Notes: generated by a model not told the origin, from the sequence alone. A DNA stretch of 60,000 nucleotides from Antedon mediterranea (GCF_964355755.1 NC_092679.1:5458001-5518000), one strand, 5' to 3'; shown: positions 24,901 to 35,998, counted from the stretch's first letter. Numbers and translations are program-made.

Positions 24901-27900
24901 ACATGGTAGACTGAGAAGAAAATAAAATGTATTATTAGTCATAATACAAAGACAAAACAACTCGTGAATTCTATTTTAACGTCTATAAGGAGACTTACCC
25001 AATACGGTAAACTTAAATTGTTAACTGCCGGTTCCTCAAATAGTGCCAGCGACAAGTTTAACAACAGGAAGAAATATAAAGCATACGTCAGCAATGCTGT
25101 GTTATATAAGGCATAATACCTATAAATAAAGTAAACAAATAATATTTGTATAAATATACACTAGATGCAAGTTTATATATCAATCATTTTCAAACTGTAT
25201 TTTTGTATCATTGAGTGATTGTACCATGGAGCCTGACATGGGTTTCCTATTCAACAATCTGCAATAACATTTTAAGAGCCATTGTCTGTAAAAATCAAAG
25301 ATTTGGTGGCAGATGTAAAAAAATGGATTTCTCTCAAATTTTTACCATGAATAGACATTTCAATAAAAAGCATATCTACAACATTCATTTTAATTTTTAG
25401 CCTCCGTTGCCATGACAACGGTCAATTATCCAAATTTTGATGTTTTTGCCATTTTTCACAGATTTTCTATAGTGAAAAAGTACAAACTTGTATACTTATT
25501 TTAACCAAAAATACTTACATTATACAGTTTTTGTTTATAGCAGTGTAAACAACATGTATTGAGTTCCATTTAATGTAGAAAAAAAATAAATTACAAAATG
25601 GAGTTTGGTTGATACCATTATTTTAAAAAGGGGTGTTTTAAAAAAATTTTTTTTTTATAAAAGTATACCTCATAAACGTACCTATAACTTCCAAAGTGGT
25701 GTTTTTAAATCAATGAGGTTTTTTAATTTGATAGTCAATAGGTTTTTCAACAATAATCACGGAAAAAACACTGGGGTAAATTTCGTACATAGGTTTTGTG
25801 TTGCCAGGAAAATACGAAAAATGCAAAAAATATAACAAAATATCAACAAACAAAACACATGAAACACAATTTAAATATGGCTAATCCAATAATAAAATGT
25901 ATATATGGCTTGTCATATTGCTACTAGAGTCATACGAATAGTTTAGATAAAATAGGAGAATGTGTTGCCAGGTTTATTTCAATTAATTGCCAGAAAAACA
26001 GTATTTTGCATTGAAATATTTAGTTGATGGAAAATAATGTTAAACTTGAAAATAATTGAGTCAATGGTTTTTATAAATTTTTAAATCTATTTTGTGTAAA
26101 GAGATACAGAAAGACCTCCCAAAAAATCTGACCTTGTAAATAGGTCATTTGAGGTCAAAAGGGGTCAGATTGCAAAACAGGACAGGTCCCCACTTTACTA
26201 CAACTATTAATGTTTGATCAAAATTTACAAGATAGTTCATAACAATTCTCAACAATTTTCATATTTTACCTATAGTGTTACCTTAGCAACCATTTCTATG
26301 TGTAACTAAGGAAAGTAATTTTTAAAAAACGTAAAAAATGGCGTTTTTATAAATACAAAGAATTGATTGCATTTGTACATGTTTCTCAATTTTACTTCTA
26401 CTGCATTCCATTAATGACAAACTTGACCTTGTAAATTCATTCATTTTGAGGTCAACATTTTACCATAGTAACTGTTTATATGCGAAAATTTAAAAAAAAT
26501 AAGGGGTTTTTCATAAATAAAAAACATTTTTTCTACATAGTTTTACATTTCTACTTTTTGCCAAATTTACTTTAAATACTGAATCCTAATAATCTCAGAA
26601 AGAAAGTCTTGACGAATCTGAATAAAGATAAAAAAAAATGACCTTTAGTGTTATCTTAAACCTGTTTACGTAACAAATGATATTTTTAAAAAAAATTAAA
26701 TATGGAGTTTCATGAAAAAATAAAAATTTTACATATTGAGGTCAAATGACATCAACATTTTACCTATAGTGTATTGTAGCAACTGTTTCTATACGTAACT
26801 AAGTACAATATTTTTAATATGGGGTTTCATGACTACAAACAATTGATTACATAGCTTTACTACATTTTCCCAAATTTACTTATCTACTGAATCCCAGAAA
26901 ATGTCTGACCTTGTGAAAAAAAATTTTTTGGGTCAAGTTATGTCAAAATGTATTATTTATGTTATCTTAGAACCTGTTTCTATGCGTAACTAAGGATAAT
27001 TGTTTTGTTAAATACAGTTGAACCTCCCGTAAGTGGCCACCCTCGGGACCTGGAAAAGTGGCCGCTTACGGGCGGTGACCCCTTACGGGAGGTTCTGCCG
27101 ATAAAGGGCCAAAATCACTTATTATGGCTATATACGATATTCTTAACGAAACGAGCCTCTCAATTTTCCAGCTAATTGTAGGCATATTATTATTTATAAT
27201 CAGGTGATTTAGTATTTTTTAGCATTTTCAGACAAATTTTAAAAACTTTTATCATATGAAAAATGGTCGGTCAAAATCTGTGTAGTTTTCTCATCTCTTC
27301 ACAGTAATGTTTTTAAAACCTCTTCAAAATAAAGCTAATATATAAAGAAATACAATAAACATGCACCTCTAATTCATAGGTCCATGCAATAAGTATCACA
27401 TTTTTTGATTGGCCGCTTACAAAAAATCTCATTTTTAGTATAAAAAGGTGCTCGCAGCTGCTTACGGTAAGCACCAAATGCACTAATTAGATAGGAAGAA
27501 CAAACAGGCTTTTCAAAGTGCGTCCGTTAAGGGAGGTGGCCGCTGTAAATAAAATATGGGGTTTTCATGAATAAAAATAATCACAGAAGAAAGTGCTTAC
27601 GAATATGACCTTGTGAAACGGTAATTTGAAAATGCAAATAAGGCATGCCTGCTAATAATCTACAAATTTAAATTTGTATGAGATAAATATGCAAAATCTA
27701 AAGAATATCTCATTTTTAGTTACCATAGTAACTGTTGCTATGCATAACTAAGGGAAATTAAATAATTATCAGATAATTATTAATTAATAATTATTGCTGA
27801 ATCCAACCATCACAGTAAAAAAAATATAGAATTTAAAACCAATATTTAATAATAAAGTGTGATATTTTACATGCTGACCTTAAATGAAATGAAATTTCAA

Positions 27901-29814
27901 ATCAGGGCTTCAATATTTGTTATGTAGCATTAACATACCTGAGTATATCATTGACTTTTGATTGGTTCTATTTTGGGGAGGGGAAAGTGGTGGATCAAGG
28001 ACTTTTAAATAGTTAGGTGGTTGAAGGCGAGGGTCTAAAAACTTAACTTTATGTCCTATCTTTTGCATTGCAATTTTTAACTTGGGGTGGGTGGGGGCTT
28101 GGAGAAAAGGGGGAGGTGGTTGGATGGAGGAGTTTGAATCCGTCTATTCATTGGGGCGATAGTAGCGGCAGTGTGGGTGGTGCTTGAATGCATGCATTTG
28201 ACACTCTATAGTGGATGATCGACCAAAGTGTTGCAGTTTATCTTTTTGTGGTTATAGTCGGGGTGGGGGTGGGGAGGGGTGGTAGTCGAAAGTGGTGGTG
28301 GATGGGCATATGGGATCTGCTTAGGTTAGCAAATAAAAGAAGTAAAATTCACAACGATCTGATAATTTATTCAAATTTCCAGAGGATATAACCTATAAAA
28401 ATGACATTAAAACTGGGAATTACAGAATCTATAATTAAAAATTAATTTTTTTTCTCACAACACAACTAGAACTATATAAAACATTAAGAATTTTTCTGAC
28501 CAATGAGTTTCAAATCAAATAATCAAAGAAAATAAAATGTTTTACTAATATACCATGTTTTTTTTTATATAAAAATGCCTATGTTTCTCGCAACACTGCT
28601 TGTAGATTTTAAATTTACCCCAGTATTTTATTTTAGAAATCAATTATTAAACATTAGAACTACCTATTTGTAATAAATCAGCTAAAAAAATACACCACTT
28701 TGGGCGTTATGGTGAAATAAAGTTTAGTTGCATTGAACAATTTAAAAAAAGTGAAAAACACCCCTTTTTAAATAAATGGTATCTCCCAAAGTATGAAATA
28801 AAAAAAAATAAAAAATTTGAAACAGGTACACAATGCATTGTTATTATGCATACACTAATTATTTTTTATAATTAAATGAACAACACAAAAATATCGCTCA
28901 TCAAAGTAGTGCTAATATCCATTTTAAAAAACCTTAAAAAAGGACAAAATTTGTCAAAAACACAAATTTGGCCGTTGCCATGGAAATATACGTTTGAAAT
29001 AAAAAATACTTCATATTTGATTTCTCTCAACACATATATAGCCATGTGCAAAATTTGAAAGAAATCCATTTTTTTGAGTCTGCCACTTTTTTTGATATTT
29101 CTTTGATTCTTACAGACAATGGCTCTTAAATTGCCCAAATTATTTTAAATCCCGTGATGGGCTTTAGATATCGGTTTAAATGCGTATGTATTTGTATAGG
29201 TTTACTAGTTATAATTAATTAATTTATAAGAGAAAACAACCTTACTGTAAATACTGTTCTTCTACTTTGTGTTTATAACTTCGAGCGAATCTGGCATCAA
29301 TGATATATGTTGAGGCAAGATATAATTCCTGAATTATATTAGTAAAAGTATTTATTGATAGTCTCTCATATTGCTTATTATAAAACTTACTTCGGTACCT
29401 AATTATTGACCTCAGTCTTTCAATATTTTTCTACTTCATTTGAGCACCATAAAGTGGTATCTTTGAGACAAATTTGATTTTTCTGATTACTGTATACAGT
29501 ACTAATAAATACCAAGGAAGGCAATTTTCATAAAAGACGTCTATATCTATTTAAGCCTACCATTATTTATATATTAAGCTTGATTGTTTAAATACCGTAA
29601 ACTTCAATACTAAAGACTAGAAACTTACAGTGTAACTTAGAGGTGTATCTGGTTTTCTTTCGTCTGGCTCTACTGGTTGGTTTGCTAGATTGATTTTAAC
29701 ATGTTCCGTTGACGTATTAAAACTCACCCGTCTTGGACGTGTGATGGACGGCTGTACATCCACAAGATCAGTAAAACTCACAGTTCTGTTATGCTTTGGT
29801 CCATTTGCAGTCAT
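15952..29814 (-). CDS. Two-pore channel (TPC family, probably TPC3-like), complete 19-exon gene
   Basis: Two-domain cation channel of endolysosomal or surface membranes, 841 residues. Exons (high to low): 29814-29629, 29328-29246, 25119-24999, 24910-24782, 24673-24554, 24229-24111, 24010-23909, 23721-23595, 23263-23059, 22801-22657, 22348-22184, 21240-21176, 20921-20840, 20607-20538, 19091-18857, 18660-18576, 18225-18112, 16693-16470, 16100-15952. All phases join without a stop. Domain I pore filter TTANSPDIMMP is at 279-289, followed by S6 with LAVIYKNYRKHLK. An EF-hand loop (DQDEDGKIERAE, 390-401) lies between the domains. Domain II S4 has R537, R540 and R543; the second filter is VNQW (644-647) after NNFNNIINS; S6 contains NIFIAFILEVF. 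The N terminus has two serine sites of RxVSF type. The tail has RTRNVEVVLQRMF and acidic residues. Donors at the 24554 and 18857 exon ends are atypical (gtttga). TPC2 is the main alternative assignment. Confidence 0.93.
16242..16315. repeat. (GGTC)n-type MITE fragment in TPC last intron
   Basis: Right end only: GTCGGTCGGTTGGTAAACAC followed by GAGCACGCGACTGCAGCCAT and TATATGGTCTTGTT. It matches the ends of the copies at 19925, 21390 and 30018. Confidence 0.6.
17755..17880. repeat. Degenerate copy of the GCAACGCAAG MITE
   Basis: Contains TGGTTCCAACTCTAAGACGC and AACGCAAG, then CATTGGTCAACTCGC, like the intact element at 42420-42596. In a TPC intron. Confidence 0.5.
19085..19800. repeat. AT-rich tandem array of about 75-90 bp units, interrupted by an S4 SINE
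   Basis: Imperfect units contain TAGGTCTACTTATACTGCTT, AAGATAAAGTATTAAA, a run of A, CAATGTT and (TA)n. Copies start near 19118, 19494, 19566, 19665 and 19728. The first unit abuts the acceptor of the TPC exon at 19091. Confidence 0.65.
19205..19395 (-). repeat. tRNA-derived SINE, family S4, inverted copy
   Basis: On the minus strand it reads GTGGTCTAATGGTTAGGACA then GAGTTCGAGTCTCGGTTGGGG, then a tail shared with the copy at 44935-45115 (CTCATTCTCACAGATTTCC and ATCACCGGGCGGTTTAGAAT). The shared non-tRNA tail marks it as a retroposon. Confidence 0.7.
19925..20517. mobile_element. (GGTC)n MITE, copy 1, in TPC intron
   Basis: Begins AGTCGCGTGGAAGCGACTC, then a (GGTC)n tract. It ends with a second (GGTC)n tract, AAACACTAAGCACGCGACTG and ATATGGCCTTGTTA. 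The terminal AGTCGCGTG and CACGCGACT are inverted repeats. Non-coding. Confidence 0.7.
21390..22053. mobile_element. (GGTC)n MITE, copy 2, in TPC intron
   Basis: Same ends and interior as copy 1 (CCTTATGGCCAGGAATC, TTCAGGCAATTTTAAGCG), with a different internal stretch at about 21608-21750. Copies 1 and 2 lie in TPC introns about 1.5 kb apart in the same orientation. Confidence 0.7.
23297..23462. mobile_element. Palindromic MITE in TPC intron
   Basis: Ends AAGCTCTGTCTACACTATCA and ACAGTGTAGACAAGGCTT are inverted repeats. Interior has repeated CATATTTG and GTGATGTGC. Same family as 32236-32378. Confidence 0.65.
24311..24470. mobile_element. MITE with 17-bp inverted ends in TPC intron
   Basis: AAGCCTGTTTTCCACTA at the left and TAGTGGAAAACAGGCTT at the right are exact inverted repeats, about 160 bp overall, non-coding. 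Confidence 0.7.
25271..29130. mobile_element. Large foldback element (3.9 kb) filling TPC intron 2
   Basis: The outermost block TTTAAGAGCCATTGTCTGTA (25271) returns as its reverse complement ending at 29130. Further matching blocks run inward on both sides: CAAAG with the AAAATGGATTTCT segment, CCATGGCAACGG-type words, AAAAAGGGGTGTTT, ACTGGGGTAAAT, and GTGTTGC near CATAGG. The arms are about 600 bp and diverged. The interior (about 26130-27780) has five or six imperfect units of about 300 bp with GACCTTGT, GAGGTCAAAA and TAGTAACTGTTTCTATGCG. No coding ORF; a pogo-like MITE is nested at 27015-27545. Confidence 0.65.
27015..27545. mobile_element. Nested pogo/Tigger-like MITE
   Basis: Left end CAGTTGAACCTCCCGTAAGT and right end GTTAAGGGAGGTGGCCGCTG are imperfect inverted repeats, flanked by TA on both sides (27013-27014 and 27546-27547), as expected for Tc1/mariner-pogo insertion. 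The interior repeats CGCTTACGGG-type words and has no transposase. Confidence 0.7.
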
Positions 29815-30017
29815 TGTTCAAGGAAACGTAATTCTTACACTAAAAACTAATGAAATAAACTCAATAACGTATGTGATGTTACATAAAAGGTGTGATTCGT
29901 TTAGTTTCGGATTGCTTCCTTGTTTGAAGTAGAGATTTACGATGATAGAGTTAATACTTCGACAAGAGAAAAGGAAGCCAGAAGAGATTCTAGAGATTCT
30001 ATTTAAAATTTTACTTT

Positions 30018-30149
30018 TAGTCGCGTGCAAACGCAACTATACCGCTCACTATGTCGGTTGGTTGGTCGGTCGGTCAGTTGGTCGGTCGGTTGGTCAGTCG
30101 ATCGGTAAACACTAACTCAAATTTGAGCACGCGACTGCAATCTTGTTGA
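30018..30149. mobile_element. (GGTC)n MITE, short copy upstream of TPC
   Basis: Only about 130 bp: AGTCGCGTGC at the left and its exact inverse GCACGCGACT at the right, with (GGTC/GGTT)n between. It lies 200 bp upstream of the TPC start codon, possibly within its promoter. Confidence 0.65.
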
Positions 30150-30697
30150 TAATCCTTTTGCATCGCCTCACTATTGAAGGACATCGTATACAACAGCAGA
30201 CTAGTTGGATGTGACATTTTAGTACAAAAGGTACACACTGGTACACATTGGTCCATAAACTCTTAGATAAGATATTGTACTGTTAGATCTTACGTACGTG
30301 ATTGGAACGCTTTAAAACAGATTTAGTACATTCGATAACTGATTTTACTGCGTTTTCATACCTACCTGTCTGAAATGTTCAAGTAAAGACTCAACTAACT
30401 ATTAATCCCAGTGACCAGAACGGTAACAAATCCTTAGTTATTTACGGTTTGCCTTTGTGAAAATGATTTTGTTATCTAATCTTATCTTATACGTTATGTT
30501 TATACTATAGGTCAGAAGTTGTATACTTTAATATCACAAGTGCGCATGTCATAAATACCTGGTTTCAAACTATTATTTAATCTTTAGGTCTTTATCTATA
30601 GGCCTACTTATAAAATTCATATTAATTGTTTGTTTAATGTGTGGTTGTGTTCAATATATAATGCGCCATTTTTTGGCGCTATTTCCTGAAGATCAGA

Positions 30698-31005
30698 GCG
30701 CTGTGGACTTAGATGTTACACCTTTTCAACCACATTCTTCTCCCCTAAGGGTCACATCGTGTCATCGGCAGCTAACTACGGCGGCGACATTACGTCTGTC
30801 CACGACAGTGAACTAGCACACCGGGGTTACCCCCTGAACGTCCAATGTACTAAGGGTCTTTAAAGTGCACACGAGCAATATGCATACACTGGACCTACGG
30901 TTTATAGTCCTTATCCGAGAAGACTTGAGCGAGTGAGCCTCGAACACTTGCCTATGTTATGGCTATAGATTACGGTTCCACTGTCTTAACCGCCCGGCCA
31001 CATTA
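30698..31005 (-). repeat. SINE family S2, inverted copy
   Basis: Reads on the minus strand as the 15305 copy does: tRNA-like head with GCCGGGCGGTTAAGACAGTG, then body ending CTAAGTCCACAGCGCT. Confidence 0.75.
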
Positions 31006-31159
31006 CTTCGTCTTGTACTCTCATAGAAATTGCAATATGGGATAGTTTGTTAAGGTCATCAATTTCAATTCAAAATAACATTTATTTATTTTTCTCTTTC
31101 AAGGTGAATATTGACCACTTATTTTTAAAATCATTGATTTGCTTTTGTCAATTTAGGCC

Positions 31160-31387
31160 TAACCCTTTGAAGACGCGAGGTTTCTATCCAAAGTGACTGA
31201 GGCTAAATAAGGTATTTCTATGTAAAATGTTTTGGTCTTCCGAAAAATTGTATATCATTTTGGAACTAGGTCAAAGGTCAAATGTTCAGTTACCCCAAAA
31301 AGTCAACCCGTACATATACGGGCCACGCGTCCTGGGACAGTAAATTACCCCGTATGGGATACGGCCACCACGTCTTTAAAGGGTTAT
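31160..31387. mobile_element. piggyBac-like MITE
   Basis: Ends AACCCTTTGAAGACGCG and CGTCTTTAAAGGGTT are inverted repeats beginning CCCTTT, a common piggyBac terminus. The expected TTAA flanks are imperfect (CTAA and TTAT), so the family call is tentative. Confidence 0.5.
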
Positions 31388-31598
31388 TAAAATAAATAAA
31401 AGTAAATACAAACAACAAATACAAATTTGATGTTTAAGTTTCATTTATTGGTTTAACATAATTATACTAACATTAATGGAAAGGTTCATCTGGATATTAT
31501 TATATGTATTTTATAAAATGTGCATTTTTAATGATCAGAAAAAGAAACTGAACTGCGTTGATAAAACAGCGAAGGCTGTATGGAATAAAACGTAAGTG

Positions 31599-31604
31599 TT
31601 TATT
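31599..31604 (-). terminator. Candidate poly(A) signal of dermatopontin-like gene C
   Basis: AATAAA on the minus strand about 140 bases past the stop codon of gene C at 31743-31745. Confidence 0.4.
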
Positions 31605-32235
31605 TTTTCATCAAAAAAGACAATTTTATAAAATATTATAGGCCTACTAACATTATTAACAATATTAATACTTTTTAGTTCCCTTTTTTGATCAACTGAA
31701 TAATCCTTATAAAGGTCTCTTATTAAAGTGTATCAATATAACTCAAGTAGAACTTGATGTAACATACTCAGTTTGACAAACGTTGTATTGCCATCTTCTA
31801 TCCCTAAAAAGACAATAACCAATAAAAAAAATAGTATTATCAAACAGTATTACGGGGTAGGCCTATTAATAATAAGGTATCAATTATTATTTTGTATATC
31901 TTTACCTCAGACGCGGTCGGTGTATCTTTAATTAAACAAAAGGTATGGATTTCATAACTTTACAAAAGAAAGTGAAAACAAACACACAAGCAAGTAATAT
32001 ACTTTTCCCAGTGTCACTTACTCGTGTTTGTTGTTATGGTAACCTGCCACGCCATGGAACCAGTAGTCAGGTGCTCCTGGTAATGAATATTCATGATGTC
32101 CATCAAACGCATTTTCGTATGGCGTATTGTAACAATTAACAACATAATAGTTGTCATTTTCACAACAATATAACTTCCATCTGAGAATTAAAAATACTCA
32201 TTTACATGAAAACACACACACACACAGCTACTCTT

Positions 32236-32378
32236 AAAGCTCTGTTTACACTATCAAACTAGTTTGAAAAAATAAGTGCGTTGTGCCCAAATATGGTAGG
32301 TGATAAGATGTCATTGTGTCCATATAGGCACATCACATTTTTTTGTCCCATAAAGTTTGACAGTGTAAACAGAGCTTT
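32236..32378. mobile_element. Palindromic MITE in gene C intron
   Basis: AAAGCTCTGTTTACACTATC at the left and CAGTGTAAACAGAGCTTT at the right form inverted ends of about 26 bp, flanked by TA. Same family as 23297-23462. Confidence 0.7.
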
Positions 32379-32694
32379 ATATCATTTTCATAATCGATAA
32401 TGATGATAATTGATAACACATACCACATACTGTACTGTATTATCAATAAAGATTTCATTTTTTAGAACTATAAAATGTTCTGTTTTTCTAAATTATTCAA
32501 CAGTTTGTTCTTTTTTGTTCATTTTTTAAAATCATCTTTGTGTTTAAAATTAAAAGTGGATGGTTATTTTGTTATTATTAAATTACTGTACCTTCTATCT
32601 TCGCGCTTGTCGTCATGGTAACTCTGAGCGCCAGCAATGATTCCGTTGTATGGACAGTTTGCATTAAATGGTTCATCAAAATCGTTTATGTAGA

Positions 32695-33141
32695 TGTCAC
32701 GAACTCCTCTCACGTATGTTTCCGAGCGGTTGAAAATACTTTAGGAACTCCCTTGTGACATAAAAGTATACACACAAAATCCACAAAGTTGTAAAATAAC
32801 TCAAAACAAAGCTTTAATTTCAATCAACTTCAACTTTTAACAATCCAGTAAGCACTTTAAACAACAGCTTCACAATAACTTTACAATATAACATCCAACC
32901 TCTAATCCAACAACCTTACAATAGTTTACATCCCTTTATATACAAGATGCTCCTATCCTTCTAGATCATTCTTTATACTTCTCATTATTACATGATTACA
33001 GTTTCTATTAATAGCACTTCTGGAATGTTCTTGATTGTTCTTATTAATTATACATGGTTTCTTAAATCAAAACATCTAATTCTAGAATGTTCATGTAAAT
33101 ACTATGTTACTCTATATGTTAGGGAATGGTAATTTATTACA
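32695..33141 (-). repeat. 3' LTR of the gypsy-type element
   Basis: 447 bp, essentially identical to 36043-36489, bounded on the plus strand by TGTCACGAAC and TTTATTACA. Preceded on the minus strand by the polypurine tract. Confidence 0.95.
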
Positions 33142-33260
33142 CTCCCCCCTCTTTCTGAGCTCAAAACTCTTTCTTGGAGTTTTGAGGGGCAAGTATACAC
33201 GGACGTGTCAAAATATAACATTTTCGACCTAGAAACCCTGTTTAATATATGAATATAAAT

Positions 33261-35681
33261 TCAAACTACATTACGTGAAAACCAAATTCTCATTACAATC
33301 AAAATGTAAGAAACAAGTAACTTATAAATTTGACTCAACAACTTAGAGGTAAAGTTAGAACCTTGATCGGTTAAAATTTCTGTTGGTACCCCTACCCTGG
33401 AAAATAATTTAATCAACTCATCCGCTATCTTTGGAGCTTCAATACTTCTCAGTGGGATAGCCTCCGGATATCGAGTTGCATAATCACATATAACCAAGAC
33501 ATATTTATTTCCTGTCTTACTCCGTGCTAGTGGACCAACAATGTCCATAGCGATTCGGCGGAATGGTTCACTGATTATTGGCATAGGAATCATCGGGGCC
33601 TTCAATTTAGTTTTATACTTTAAAGTTTTCTGGCAATTTTCACAAGTGTTGCAATATTCGGTCACATCCTTTCTAATACCAGGCCAAAAGAATCTCTGCT
33701 TTATCCTATCTAATGTCTTTTTCCTACCTAAATGACCTGCCAAAGGAATATCATGTGAGACTTTCAATACACTATTACGGCAAGGGTATGGAACCACTAA
33801 TTGCTCTATTGGTTCTGTCTGGTGTTTAGTGAAAACCAGCCTAAATAAAATTCCATCCTTGCAGACTATCTTTATAGTGTCATCATCTTTCTGTACTAAC
33901 ATCTGTTCTCGAAGTGAAATTAAAGTTCTATCCTTAACCTGATAATCCTTAATTTTATCTCTGCCAATATCTAAAATGTCTAATTCACTATCTTGGCTAG
34001 ATTGAGCTTCCTTTGTTTTTGCAAACTCTTTCCTAACTTTTCGTTTTTCACTTCTGGTTTTATGAACTTTTTCCTTGGGAGGGTTGTTACTGAGTAGTTG
34101 GCCATCTAAATGTCCAAATTCTTCTTGAAAATTAACCACATCATCTAACTGATGTGAAATAACCCCAGAAGCTTTTTCCGACTTTAATTCGTTTTCCTCT
34201 CTTAGTTTTTCTTTTCTAGCATGATCTCTAGTGGCAACAAAACTATGCCTATCATGATTCTTATCCCCCTTCCCTAATAAGTCTCCAAATTTAGGAAAGT
34301 CCCTACCAAGAATTACATCTCTTGGTAAATCGCTGCAAACGCCAACCAACAAATTATGGTCTTCGTTATTAACCTTAATATTGACGAATGCAGTAGGATA
34401 GGCTTGGACATGGTCATGGACGCACCTGCATGTAATTTTAGCTTGCTCCGCGCGATTAATTTTCTTAGCCGCTACTAAATCAGAATGAACAAGTGTCATA
34501 TCACATCCAGAGTCTATCAAAATTTCACAATCACATCCTTCAACTAGGCCTCTACAAACGTAAGGTGTACATGGTTTTGAAACAGTATCTGTCTTTGTCG
34601 ACAAAAAGCCATCCTTACTTCGACAAAATCGTTCTATATGGCCTACTTTTTTGCACCGTCTACAAACGAGAGGTTGTCTAGCGTCAGATTGTGATTTATG
34701 AAAGTTATCAGGGGGATTATTATTACCCTTACTGTCAACTTCAGGAGTGCCTTTCACTGTTTTCTCCTGGTTGTTTCTATTTTCGTGTTTTCTATTTTGA
34801 AACTTTTTCTCAAAATCGATACCTTTTCTAGCTTGAAAATAATTATCTGCTAATTCTGCAGCATTTAATCCAGAATCTGGTTTATGTTCTTTAACCCAAA
34901 TTTGTACCCCTGTGGGCATAATATCTATTAATTGCTCTAAAATAACAATTTCAGCTAAATCATCTTTGCTTTTATCAGCAGGCCTAGCCCACTTAGTAAA
35001 TAAATCTTTTAACCTAACATACATTTCTCTATAACTTTCTTCACTTTTCTTTTTAATTGACCTAAACCTTTGCCTATATGTCTCTTCAGTTATGTCATAC
35101 CTTTGTAATAATGCTTTCTTCACTATGTTGTACTGGTTACTTTCTGTCACTGGTAGTGATGCATAGGCTGCTCTTGCTTTGCCTGTCAAATGTGGTATCA
35201 GTTTTACTACCCAGTGTTCTTTTCGCCACTCATAGGTGTTAGCAATTCGTTCAAACGTAGTGAGATAATTTTCAATATCATCACTATCAGAAAGTTTTGC
35301 AATCTGAACTTCCTTCAATCTCATTATATCTTTTAATCGTTTCTCCTCACTGTCCTTTTGCTTATCCATTAACGCCATTACCAATGCTTGCTGTTTCTCC
35401 ATATCTTCCCGACGTCTTTCATTATCTTCTTGACGTAAACGTTCTTGTTGTTTCATCATCTGCTGCATCATAATATTCTGCTGTTGCATTTGCTGCTGCA
35501 TCAACAACAAAAATTTTTTTGAAAATGAGTCAGCCCCTGTAGGGTTATGTCCACTGGTTGGTCCAGACTCTTCTGCCTGTTGTTCAGGTTGTATTGATTG
35601 AACTGATTCTACATCCGAATCAGTTTCATCGCCGCCGCTGTATTCTCTACCGGATCTTGTTGTTGATTGTTTATCAGCCAT
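33261..35681 (-). CDS. Gag-protease-integrase ORF of the LTR element, lacking reverse transcriptase and RNase H
   Basis: Retrotransposon polyprotein of 806 residues. The N-terminal part is acidic and Q/M-rich (about 60-80). A Ty3/gypsy-like Gag region follows (about 125-290). A CCHC zinc knuckle (CRRCKKVGHIERFC) lies near 338-352 and an aspartic protease site with LIDSGCDMTLVHSDLV near 386-400. A charged linker of about 200 residues then leads straight to the integrase H2C2 zinc module (H near 641, H near 648, YCNTCENC near 672-680) and the catalytic core with D near 711 and TDQGSNF near 768. No YxDD reverse transcriptase or RNase H motif is present. The core stops soon after the second Asp, so the third acidic residue is missing and the last 17 residues are unrelated. 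The frame is intact throughout. It could only move using proteins supplied by a full-length relative. Confidence 0.9.
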   Translation of the reverse strand: MADKQSTTRSGREYSGGDETDSDVESVQSIQPEQQAEESGPTSGHNPTGADSFSKKFLLLMQQQMQQQNIMMQQMMKQQERLRQEDNERRREDMEKQQALVMALMDKQKDSEEKRLKDIMRLKEVQIAKLSDSDDIENYLTTFERIANTYEWRKEHWVVKLIPHLTGKARAAYASLPVTESNQYNIVKKALLQRYDITEETYRQRFRSIKKKSEESYREMYVRLKDLFTKWARPADKSKDDLAEIVILEQLIDIMPTGVQIWVKEHKPDSGLNAAELADNYFQARKGIDFEKKFQNRKHENRNNQEKTVKGTPEVDSKGNNNPPDNFHKSQSDARQPLVCRRCKKVGHIERFCRSKDGFLSTKTDTVSKPCTPYVCRGLVEGCDCEILIDSGCDMTLVHSDLVAAKKINRAEQAKITCRCVHDHVQAYPTAFVNIKVNNEDHNLLVGVCSDLPRDVILGRDFPKFGDLLGKGDKNHDRHSFVATRDHARKEKLREENELKSEKASGVISHQLDDVVNFQEEFGHLDGQLLSNNPPKEKVHKTRSEKRKVRKEFAKTKEAQSSQDSELDILDIGRDKIKDYQVKDRTLISLREQMLVQKDDDTIKIVCKDGILFRLVFTKHQTEPIEQLVVPYPCRNSVLKVSHDIPLAGHLGRKKTLDRIKQRFFWPGIRKDVTEYCNTCENCQKTLKYKTKLKAPMIPMPIISEPFRRIAMDIVGPLARSKTGNKYVLVICDYATRYPEAIPLRSIEAPKIADELIKLFSRVGVPTEILTDQGSNFTSKLLSQIYKLLVSYILIVMRIWFSRNVV

Positions 35682-35998
35682 TTTAAATCTGGATGAGGGT
35701 CTTGTTACTAGTTAATCGTAGTTACCGAGACGTTCACAAGTCTACTGTTCCAAATAAATAATGTACTGTTCTTAAAACAATGTTTGTGTACTTACGATTA
35801 AACAAAACGTAGCACCACGGCTTCCGTAAAATATCTCAGTATCGTAAGTACCGCTTCCTCAAAATATCAATAAAAGTACAGTTGATCCTAAACAGCCACC
35901 AATCTATGGCAAAATACAGTAGATCAAACTGCTACCACAAAATATCACAACAGTACTGTAGATAAAAACACAGTTAAGTCGAACAGTAGATCGAAATA

